Assembly: GCF_011440395.1 (NCBI RefSeq)
Contig: NZ_JAAOIX010000011.1
Location: 1 to 64,000 of the forward strand
Origin: Pseudomaricurvus alcaniphilus
GTDB taxonomy: Bacteria > Pseudomonadota > Gammaproteobacteria > Pseudomonadales > Cellvibrionaceae
DNA: 64,000 nucleotides
Reading direction: 5' to 3'
In this document: one piece after another, positions 57,418 through 64,000 of the stretch
How positions within the stretch are numbered: the stretch's first letter is position 1
How the letters are laid out: each line of letters opens with the position of its first letter
Program-made: the position numbers and the translations under genes
Notes under the pieces: model-generated
Seen by the model: the letters and a program-made list of their open reading frames with translations, nothing else
Database searches by the model: none
What the model was told of the DNA's origin: nothing

Positions 57418-58740
57418 TCACCCGTGATTAGACAATAACGGTATGGGGCTGTTATAAAAACGGGCCAATACTTTATAAAGATTAAAGCCGTCCTTGACCC
57501 CGCCCAGCTCCCGTATCGAGTGCATGGCAAACGTGGGCACGCCAACATCCAGGGTTTTTACGCCCAGTTCGGCAGCAGTGATCGGGCCAATGGTGCTGCC
57601 ACAGGCCAAATCGGTGCGGATAACAAAAGCCTGTACCGGCACGTCCTCTTCCGCACACCAATAACGAAACAGCCCGGCTGACTCACTGTTGGTGGCGTAG
57701 CTCTGGTTGGCGTTGATTTTTATCACCGGCCCCTGATTGAGAATTGGGCCGTGGTTGCTGTCGTGGCGGCTGGCGTAGTTGGGGTGAATGCCGTGCGCGT
57801 TGTCGGCGGATATAAGCAGGGAGTTACTGAGGCAGCGAATCCTGGCTTCCGGGTCTGGCAACAGGCGGCAAATAAAGTCCTGCAGCATCGGCCCCTGGGC
57901 ACCGCAGGCCGAACGACTGCCCACCTCTTCGTGATCGTTGCAAACCAACAGGCAGCTCTGGCTGCCATCGGCGGCGAGCAAGCTCTGTAATCCGGTGTAA
58001 CAACTGAGCAAATTGTCCAATCGGGCGCTGGCGATAAACTCTTCTTTCAGGCCCACCAGCGCCGGCTTTTGGGTATCGTAAAAACTGAGATCGAAATCCA
58101 GCACTTCCTTGCTGTCTGCAGTGCCCTGCTCATGCAATTGCGCCAGTAACAATTGGCGAAAATCCTGCTTGCCATCCTGTTCAAGCTGCATCAGCAGAGG
58201 TGAAATATCGGTTTGCGCATTGATGGTACGGCTGTTATTTGCTTCCCGGTCCAGATGAATGGCCAGGCTTGGAATGGTGGCCAGCGGTCGCTCGAAGTTG
58301 AGCAGCGCACTTTTCACTTGCCCGGCGTGGGTTCGGTAAGTCACCCGCCCGGCAAGTGACAGATCCCGGTCAAACCAGGGATTGAGCAGCACACCACCGT
58401 AAACTTCGACGCCCAGTTTAAAATACCCCTGGCTATTGAGCTCCGGTTGCGGTTTTACCCGCAGGCAGGGGCTGTCTGTGTGGGCGCCAACCAGCCTCAA
58501 GCCCGTTTCAACCAGCGCTTCACTACCGTAAACAAACGCAATAATGGAGGAGTCATTGCGGCACACATAGTATTTGTTGCCCACTGCCAGGGCCCAGCTT
58601 TGCGTCTCCTGCAAGCGCTGGAACCCTGCTGCCTCCAGCCTTGACGCCATGGATTGTACAGCGTGGAACGGCGTTGGAGATTGATATAAGAAGTCCAGTA
58701 AATCCTGGTTAAATCCTGTGCTATCCAAAGTATTTCTCAC
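57418..58740 (-). CDS. apeB: M18 family aminopeptidase
   Basis: A 440-residue zinc aminopeptidase of the aspartyl-aminopeptidase family. Metal and catalytic segments are [45 protein letters not shown] and the C-terminal [14 protein letters not shown]. It acts in cytosolic peptide turnover, probably as a large oligomer. The start is uncertain: GTG 58740 fits the preceding stop, but TTG 58728 has GAGGTGAG at better spacing. It is the last gene of a minus-strand run tsaB-uppP-dehydrogenase-apeB. Confidence 0.92.
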   Translation of the reverse strand: MRNTLDSTGFNQDLLDFLYQSPTPFHAVQSMASRLEAAGFQRLQETQSWALAVGNKYYVCRNDSSIIAFVYGSEALVETGLRLVGAHTDSPCLRVKPQPELNSQGYFKLGVEVYGGVLLNPWFDRDLSLAGRVTYRTHAGQVKSALLNFERPLATIPSLAIHLDREANNSRTINAQTDISPLLMQLEQDGKQDFRQLLLAQLHEQGTADSKEVLDFDLSFYDTQKPALVGLKEEFIASARLDNLLSCYTGLQSLLAADGSQSCLLVCNDHEEVGSRSACGAQGPMLQDFICRLLPDPEARIRCLSNSLLISADNAHGIHPNYASRHDSNHGPILNQGPVIKINANQSYATNSESAGLFRYWCAEEDVPVQAFVIRTDLACGSTIGPITAAELGVKTLDVGVPTFAMHSIRELGGVKDGFNLYKVLARFYNSPIPLLSNHG

Positions 58741-58741
58741 C

Positions 58742-59617
58742 TCAAGTTTGTTTTGGCAGGAGCCGGGTCAACAGGCTGGACGTATCCCAGCGCCCTCCTC
58801 CCGCCGCCTGCACATCCGCATAAAACTGGTCTACCAGCGCCGTAACCGGCAGCGAAGCACCATTACTGCGGGCCTCTTCCAGCACAATAGCCAAATCCTT
58901 GCGCATCCAGTCGACAGCAAAACCATGCTGGTATTCTCCGGCCAGCATGGTGGCTGAGCGATTTTCCATCTGCCAGGACTGGGCGGCGCCCTTGGAAATA
59001 ACATCGATGACTTGTTGCGCATCCAGTCCGGCGCGCTCGGCAAAGCTCAGGCCCTCGGCCAACCCCTGCAACAAGCCTGCGATACACACCTGGTTTACCA
59101 TTTTACAGAGCTGGCCGCTACCGACCGGCCCCAGGCGCTGCACCGATCTCGCCATAGTTTCAAGTACCGGTATTACTCTGGTAAAAATCTTCTCGTCGCC
59201 ACCAACCATTACCGTCAGGGCCGCGTTTTCTGCACCTTGTTGACCTCCGGAAACCGGGGCGTCAAGAAAATGACAACGTCTATCTACCAACAGCTCGGAC
59301 AGTTCAACCGCCACTCGCGCCGATGCAGTGGTGTGATCAACCACAATCGTATCCGGTTTTACTGTATTGAGAATTCCGCTGGGGCCGCTGATCACTTGCC
59401 GCAGGTCGTTATCATTGCCGACACAGGAAAATACAATGTCGACGTTACCTGCAAGGTCGGCGGGGGTTGCGGCGCGGCTGCCGCCAAAGGTATTGACCCA
59501 AAGCTCTGCCTTGGCCGCCGTGCGATTGTAAACCGTGACTTCGTAACCTGCCCTTTGCAAATGCCCGGCCATAGGAAAGCCCATGACACCCAGGCCAATA
59601 AAGCCGATTTTCTTCAT
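58742..59617 (-). CDS. NAD(P)-dependent 3-hydroxyisobutyrate dehydrogenase-family oxidoreductase
   Basis: A 291-residue beta-hydroxyacid dehydrogenase. Motifs are the cofactor loop [16 protein letters not shown], substrate motif [18 protein letters not shown], and [12 protein letters not shown] with the catalytic lysine. VTVYNRT, with Arg after the second strand, suggests NADP. Candidate activities are 3-hydroxyisobutyrate, tartronate semialdehyde or succinic semialdehyde reduction; context does not decide. ATG 59617 follows AAAGG; a longer start at 59650 is rejected. Confidence 0.9.
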   Translation of the reverse strand: MKKIGFIGLGVMGFPMAGHLQRAGYEVTVYNRTAAKAELWVNTFGGSRAATPADLAGNVDIVFSCVGNDNDLRQVISGPSGILNTVKPDTIVVDHTTASARVAVELSELLVDRRCHFLDAPVSGGQQGAENAALTVMVGGDEKIFTRVIPVLETMARSVQRLGPVGSGQLCKMVNQVCIAGLLQGLAEGLSFAERAGLDAQQVIDVISKGAAQSWQMENRSATMLAGEYQHGFAVDWMRKDLAIVLEEARSNGASLPVTALVDQFYADVQAAGGGRWDTSSLLTRLLPKQT

Positions 59618-59673
59618 AAAAGTTACCTTTTTTGCGGATGCCCTGTACACAGCCAGGCATCAAAGCATCGGTC

Positions 59674-60465
59674 TCAGTACAGCAGTAGCAACAACACCGC
59701 TCCCAGCACCAGGCGATAGATAACAAATGGCCACATGCCGATTCTGTCGATCCAGGCCAGGAATAAATGAATGCAGAGTGCTGCACTGACGGCAGCCACT
59801 GCTATGCCCAGCAGCAGTTCCTCCCAGACAATGGCACTGGCGCCGATAAGACCCACTGCCTTATACCCACCACTCGACGCAATCAGTGGTATGGACAGCA
59901 GAAAAGAAAAACGGGCGGCGGCCTGCCGCTCCAACCCGAGCGCCAACGCGGCTGTCATGGTAATGCCAGAGCGAGACGTGCCTGGAATGAGTGCTAGCGC
60001 CTGGCAACAACCGACGATAAGTGCCTGGCGCAAACTCATTTGCTGCAAGGACGTAGTGCGCTTGCCGGTACTGTCAGCCCAGCCAAGCAATACCCCAAAC
60101 ACAATAGTTGTGATTGCGATCACCAGGACACTGCGCAAGTTGGTTTCGATAAAGTCGTGGAAAATCACCCCGGCCAGGCCGGCTGGTATTGTTGCCAGCA
60201 CAACAAACCATGCCAAGCGGCTTTCAGCTGAGGATTTACCGCCTAAACTGGCAACCCAGGCGTTCGCCAATGCGATAACTTCATGGCGAAAATAACCGAG
60301 CACCGCCAATAGCGAACCGACGTGCACCGCCACATCGAAAGCCAACCCCTGGTCCTGCCAACCCAGCACCTCACTGGGCAGGATTAAATGACCGGAACTT
60401 GAGATGGGAAGAAATTCGGTTAACCCCTGAATAAGGGCGAGAAATACAAGTTGAACACTATCCAT
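59674..60465 (-). CDS. uppP: Undecaprenyl-diphosphate phosphatase
   Basis: A 263-residue BacA/UppP integral membrane enzyme that recycles undecaprenyl pyrophosphate to the monophosphate carrier for peptidoglycan synthesis. The two catalytic motifs are [15 protein letters not shown] with Glu, Ser and His, and PGTSRSGIT with Arg. About eight hydrophobic segments are visible. It starts 15 bp after the tsaB stop. Confidence 0.95.
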   Translation of the reverse strand: MDSVQLVFLALIQGLTEFLPISSSGHLILPSEVLGWQDQGLAFDVAVHVGSLLAVLGYFRHEVIALANAWVASLGGKSSAESRLAWFVVLATIPAGLAGVIFHDFIETNLRSVLVIAITTIVFGVLLGWADSTGKRTTSLQQMSLRQALIVGCCQALALIPGTSRSGITMTAALALGLERQAAARFSFLLSIPLIASSGGYKAVGLIGASAIVWEELLLGIAVAAVSAALCIHLFLAWIDRIGMWPFVIYRLVLGAVLLLLLY

Positions 60466-60479
60466 GGTGCCTCTGCGGT

Positions 60480-61217
60480 TTAATTACGAATCCTTTGTCT
60501 TTTTTTCCAGGCCACACTGTCACGCAGATACACAGGCTGTGCCTGCTCCGCCGCAAGCGCTCCACCCTGCTCCAGCTCCAATTGCGCCAATTGCAAAATA
60601 TCCACGGCCTGAGGCTCAAAGTCAGCGACGTGCTGCCCGGCTGCAATAGCGCTTATCTGCGCATAATGATGACCAGAGCCAAGGCAAACCAGGCCCTTGC
60701 CCTGCACCTGGCGCAAAGCATTGTGTTCGGCAACCAGCGCCGGTGGCGACACCGCTTCATCCGCCAGTTGCACCAGCTGTAATCCATGCTCACTGCCACT
60801 CGCGGCAGTTGGCAGGCATTGATAGAGTGCCCAGTAAACTTCATCCATGCGCGCGTCCACAGCAACCAGCACAGCCTCTTGCGCCCCAACCAGCTTCTGG
60901 CGCAGCGCCCCCTGGGCCATGGCGCGCAGGGTTGATACCGGGACGACCGGTATATCTTGTGAATACGCCAACCCCTGCACGACACCGAGGCAAATCCTGA
61001 TCCCGGTAAAGGATCCAGGCCCCCTGCCATAGGCGATCGCATCAATATCCGCGAGCGCCATTTGCTGGGAGCCCAATAGCTCATCGATCAAAGGCAGGAG
61101 TTTTTGACTGTGTTGCCTGGGGGAGTTGATGCTTGAGGCAAATATTTGCCCCTGTTGGTTTGACAGCGCAATCGAGCAATGATCGCTGGACGTGTCAATG
61201 GCCAGAATTCGTTTCAT
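60480..61217 (-). CDS. tsaB: tRNA threonylcarbamoyladenosine biosynthesis protein TsaB
   Basis: A 245-residue protein needed, with TsaD and TsaE, for t6A at position 37 of ANN-decoding tRNAs. It shows the ASKHA start [47 protein letters not shown], and [12 protein letters not shown], all standard for TsaB. I chose ATG 61217, which matches the family N-terminus; an ATG at 61229 is also in frame and neither has a clear ribosome-binding site. Confidence 0.94.
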   Translation of the reverse strand: MKRILAIDTSSDHCSIALSNQQGQIFASSINSPRQHSQKLLPLIDELLGSQQMALADIDAIAYGRGPGSFTGIRICLGVVQGLAYSQDIPVVPVSTLRAMAQGALRQKLVGAQEAVLVAVDARMDEVYWALYQCLPTAASGSEHGLQLVQLADEAVSPPALVAEHNALRQVQGKGLVCLGSGHHYAQISAIAAGQHVADFEPQAVDILQLAQLELEQGGALAAEQAQPVYLRDSVAWKKRQRIRN

Positions 61218-61293
61218 ACTGCAAGACATCGGGGGTTACATCGGAGCCTCACATTTTGGCAGAATTCGCGGTCTTGATACAGGGAAAATAAAA

Positions 61294-61322
61294 AATCCCC
61301 GCCATTTGGCATGGCAGGGATT
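61294..61322 (-). terminator. Rho-independent terminator of the H1-like gene
   Basis: On the minus strand AATCCC, a bulge, GCCAT, a five-base loop, ATGGC and GGGATT form an 11-bp stem with one mismatch, followed by a T-rich run. It lies 72 bases past the stop of the Lys/Ala-rich gene and isolates it from tsaB. Confidence 0.8.
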
Positions 61323-61393
61323 CTAATGGTCAGCAAAAGTCCCGACAGCCAACCTTGGGGTTAGCTGTCTTGTGACTGACTACCTTCAGCTAA

Positions 61394-62407
61394 TTACTCG
61401 CTTACTGGAGTAGAAGCCGGGGTTTCAACTGCGGCTGCAACTGCGGCCTTTTTCTTGCGCGGCGCCCTTTTGGCTTTAGCGGCTGCTTTTTTAGGCGCTG
61501 CCTTTTTAGGTGCTGCTTTTTTAGCTGCTGCCTTGCGCGGAGCGGCGGCTTTCTTGCGAGCGGCCTTTGGAGCTGCAGCCGGCGCTGCTTTCTTGGCTGC
61601 GGCTTTACGCTTCGGGGCAGCTTTCGCCTTGCTCTTGGCTGCGGCTTTCTTGGCAGCAGCTTTGGCCTTCACAGCGGCCTTCTTCGCCGCCACTTTGGCT
61701 CGCGCAGCGGCTTTCTTCTCAGCGGCCTTCATCCGTGCCGCGGCTTTCTTTTCCGCAGCCTTGGCTTTCACAGCTGCCTTTTTAGCGATAGCCTTTGCTT
61801 TGGCGGCGGCTTTTTTCTGCGCTGCCTTAGCCTTGGCGGTGGCCTTGGCGGCAACCAGTTTGGCTTTCGCCTTCAGCTTTTTCTTGGTCGCAGCGACTTT
61901 CTTGGCGTTTTCGGCAGCACGTTTCTTCTTCCACTTGGCCTCGAAGGCTTTTGCTGCTTTTGCCGCTTCAGCGTCGGCTTTCGCCGCCAGCGAACTGCTT
62001 AACGCCTCAATCCGCGCATCGACCGCAGCTTCCGCCGCCTTGCCGGCCGCTATGCTCTTGGCGGTAGCCAGCTCCAGCTTCACTGTGGCTGCCTTCTCGC
62101 GCAGATCTTTGACCTTGGCGGCAATTTTTGCCTGGTTAGCAGCCGCAGATTGTGCAGAGCGTTTATCGACAGCCCTCTTGCTTTTGGCAGCTTTGGCTTT
62201 TGCCGTGGCCGCTTTTTTGCGAGCAGCAGCTTGCGCTTTGGCTTGAGCAGTAATGTCCTTATTGAGTTTATTCAGCGCACTCTGTGCTTTAGCAACAGCC
62301 GGAGCAATTCCGGAAGCGGCTTTGGCTTTAGGGGCGGCTTTGGCTTTAGGGGCGGCTCGGCGTTTCGCCGGCGCTTTTTTTGCTTTTGCTTTTTTCACTC
62401 TGGGCAT
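61394..62407 (-). CDS. Histone-H1-like Lys/Ala-rich DNA-binding protein (AlgP-like)
   Basis: A 337-residue protein composed mostly of Ala and Lys. The N-terminus (1-35) and long C-terminal half (about 160-330) are made of degenerate KAAAKKAAAK-type repeats with PKKA units. The middle (about 40-160) is a predicted helical or coiled segment with more varied residues (KVKDLREKAATVKLELATAKS). This architecture matches AlgP and other H1-like proteins of Pseudomonas relatives, which bind DNA without sequence specificity. The repeat tract is prone to length change. GGAGAG lies nine bases before the ATG. Confidence 0.85.
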   Translation of the reverse strand: MPRVKKAKAKKAPAKRRAAPKAKAAPKAKAASGIAPAVAKAQSALNKLNKDITAQAKAQAAARKKAATAKAKAAKSKRAVDKRSAQSAAANQAKIAAKVKDLREKAATVKLELATAKSIAAGKAAEAAVDARIEALSSSLAAKADAEAAKAAKAFEAKWKKKRAAENAKKVAATKKKLKAKAKLVAAKATAKAKAAQKKAAAKAKAIAKKAAVKAKAAEKKAAARMKAAEKKAAARAKVAAKKAAVKAKAAAKKAAAKSKAKAAPKRKAAAKKAAPAAAPKAARKKAAAPRKAAAKKAAPKKAAPKKAAAKAKRAPRKKKAAVAAAVETPASTPVSE

Positions 62408-62998
62408 TTTTAACTCTCCTCGAAAATAACGATGCGGTACCGCTAAAACAACTCAACACGGCTCAAAAAATAATCACCGTGTCATTATAGCGAATATTAT
62501 TTGAAAAAATTCTTTTTTCCAGCGTTTAATGCATTTTTAATCGTTTTTTTTAAAAGTTTTCCTGATTTTCCCTTCAAAAAGAGAGAAAGTTAAGAAAAGG
62601 CCGGCAAAACAACTGCGCAACTTTAGAGTTTTTCAGTCGACAGCAGTTTGCAAAAAAAATCCGGGGGCGAAGTTCGAAGTAAAAGTGAGGCGAGAATTGA
62701 GGAAAACGTGAAGGGAGAGTTGAGGTAAAAGAAGTGTCGGGAGCGGATATTAAATCGTTAGCGGCGGCAAATAAGAATTAGTTCGACCTGCTGCAACCTG
62801 GTAAATAGGGTTTTCACACTGCACTTAATTGCTGCAATTTTGCCACCTTCCCTCACCGCCATAACTTGCCTGGCAACTGAGGAAAGGTGAATCAATTCGC
62901 CTCGTTAGAAATCACAAGCCGGAAAACATAAAACCTGAACTTATCCACTGGTTACCACCGATTTACCACACCTGTGCCATAGACGTTGCTGTTACCAA
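62408..62998 (-). other. 590-bp A/T-richer intergenic region upstream of the H1-like gene
   Basis: No credible reading frame occurs. It contains the promoter of the H1-like gene: a perfect TATAAT on the minus strand at 62484-62489, about 80 bp before its ATG, with only a weak -35. The long 5' leader and runs of A and T upstream (62495-62560) suggest a curved or protein-bound region. I found no recognisable RNA gene. Confidence 0.55.
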
Positions 62999-63982
62999 CT
63001 ACTTTCTATAGCCATCGACGATGGACGCCATCATGGATATATGGGCTGGCGAAGCATTAAGACATGGAATCATGCTGTAGGTCCTGCCGCCACTGGAAAG
63101 AAAGACTTCCCGATTTTCGCCATCGATCTCCTCCAGGGTTTCCAGGCAATCCGACGAAAATGCCGGGCAGATGACATTGACGCTAGCCACCCCTTGCTGA
63201 GCCCACTTTTCCAGCAGCTGATCGGTGTAGGGTTGCAGCCATTCTGCTTTACCGAGACGTGATTGAAAGCTTATCGCCCACTGGGATTCCTCCAGTTGCA
63301 GCCGCTGTGCCACTTCCCGGGCGGTATAGCGGCAGTGCTCTTCGTAAGGATCGCCCTTTTCCACACACCGCTTGGGAATGCCGTGGAATGAAAACAGAAG
63401 CTTTTCCGGCTGCGGGTGTTGCAGCCAATGATCCCGTACGGACTGTGCCAGCGCGTCCAGGTAACCGGGGTTGTCGTAATAGCATTTGTGAATGAGCAGC
63501 TCGCTGATATTTCGTTGCTGCATGATAAGACGGGCGTACTGGTCGTAAATGGCTGCAGTTGTGGTGGCTGAATATTGCGGGTACAACGGCAATACGAGTA
63601 TATTTTTGTAACCATCCGCTTCGAGTTCGGCGACTCGCTGGGCCAACTTCGGCTCACCATAAGTCATAGCGTAAGTAATCCTGACATCGGACTCCTGGTA
63701 GCGGGCCTGCAGCTCACTGACCTGTTGCTCAGTAATGACCTTGAGCGGTGACCCGCCCGGTTGCCAAATCTTTGCATAGAGCTTCGCCACCTTCGGCGAC
63801 CGAAACGGCAGGATGATACCGTGCAAAATTGGGCACCATAGAACTCTTGGCAACTCGACCACCCTGTGATCATGCAAGAATTCACTCAGGAATCGACGCA
63901 CTGCCCTGGGACTGGCTTCGGTGGGCGTTCCCAAATTCATCAAAATGACACCCAAAGGAGCGTGACTGGATGATTTTTCCAT
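62999..63982 (-). CDS. hemH: Ferrochelatase
   Basis: A 327-residue enzyme inserting Fe2+ into protoporphyrin IX, the last step of protoheme synthesis at the inner membrane. Family segments are GVILMNLGTPTEASPRAVRRFLSEFLHDHRVVE, the LPLYPQYSATTTAA core, FSFHGIPKRCVEKGDPY with the metal-binding His, and FSSDCLETLEEIDGENREVF with the conserved Glu. The length is typical of proteobacterial HemH. The first codons lie 18 bp from the window end; its upstream region is outside. Confidence 0.96.
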   Translation of the reverse strand: MEKSSSHAPLGVILMNLGTPTEASPRAVRRFLSEFLHDHRVVELPRVLWCPILHGIILPFRSPKVAKLYAKIWQPGGSPLKVITEQQVSELQARYQESDVRITYAMTYGEPKLAQRVAELEADGYKNILVLPLYPQYSATTTAAIYDQYARLIMQQRNISELLIHKCYYDNPGYLDALAQSVRDHWLQHPQPEKLLFSFHGIPKRCVEKGDPYEEHCRYTAREVAQRLQLEESQWAISFQSRLGKAEWLQPYTDQLLEKWAQQGVASVNVICPAFSSDCLETLEEIDGENREVFLSSGGRTYSMIPCLNASPAHISMMASIVDGYRK

Positions 63983-64000
63983 TTTTACCCTGCAGCAATT

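Noticed and set aside
61455-62246. A 263-residue hydrophobic Ala/Phe-rich frame antisense to the H1-like gene
   Set aside because: Its apparent membrane character is the complement of Lys/Ala codons in the H1-like protein; a long antisense frame is expected there.

Overview
The window looks like a chromosomal segment of a free-living, probably aquatic gammaproteobacterium, moderately GC-rich. The evidence is the gene set: TrmA, RmuC, NfuA, cobalamin-dependent MetH, TamA/TamB, an AlgP-like histone-H1-like protein, TsaB and HemH. Lineages around Cellvibrionales/Pseudomonadales fit, but this is an inference from gene content only. No phage, integrase, transposase, rRNA or CRISPR array was seen.

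Layout. 1-454: tRNA-Val and tRNA-Asp on the minus strand, with their own promoter and terminator. 0.45-8 kb: PAS histidine kinase, lipoprotein, flavin reductase, trmA, DUF2489 protein, rmuC, a TPR protein and a small secreted protein. 8.4-14.6 kb: an AddB-like nuclease and AddA-like helicase-nuclease pair. 14.7-20.8 kb: DAHP synthase, nfuA and metH, with a perfect dyad in the metH leader. 21-23.4 kb: a cation/proton antiporter and an SDR enzyme. 38.8-44.2 kb: a P-type ATPase, a LOG-family protein and a beta-CASP hydrolase. 44.7-49.9 kb: tamA-tamB, the TamA carrying a lipobox. 50.6-54.9 kb: an atypical PTPS-fold protein, two SDRs, ogt and a patatin. 55-64 kb: a DUF3524 glycosyltransferase, a cNMP/rhodanese protein, an M18 peptidase, a 3-hydroxyisobutyrate dehydrogenase-family enzyme, uppP, tsaB, a Lys/Ala-rich H1-like protein and hemH.

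The main discovery is the 15-kb plus-strand island at 23.7-38.7 kb. An ABC transporter (binding protein, permease, ATPase) is followed by a creatininase-family protein, a type III glutamine synthetase homologue, a membrane fatty-acid-desaturase-like protein, a xylose-isomerase-like TIM barrel, a NikR-like ribbon-helix-helix regulator, two UAAP (DUF1989) proteins, a biotin carboxylase annotated in this family as urea carboxylase, and allophanate hydrolase. Two tandem-hairpin elements with ACGA tetraloops (guanidine-II / mini-ykkC class) are embedded in it, one just before the desaturase and one just before the carboxylase. I therefore read the core as guanidine assimilation: guanidine to carboxyguanidine to allophanate to ammonia and CO2. 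The desaturase, TIM barrel, creatininase homologue and GS homologue are then candidate new guanidine- or alkylguanidine-related enzymes. Upstream of the transporter lie a sigma-54 promoter, a perfect IHF match, and a dyad with exactly the GTATnA-N16-TnATAC geometry of a NikR operator. The regulator itself has lost two of the four NikR nickel ligands.

A second discovery is a roughly 240-bp non-autonomous mobile element in four copies (5.1, 8.0, 44.2 and 50.0 kb). It has CCTAATTAC terminal inverted repeats, a nested hairpin core, and 8-bp target duplications at every copy. One copy carries two additional related 36-bp inserts.
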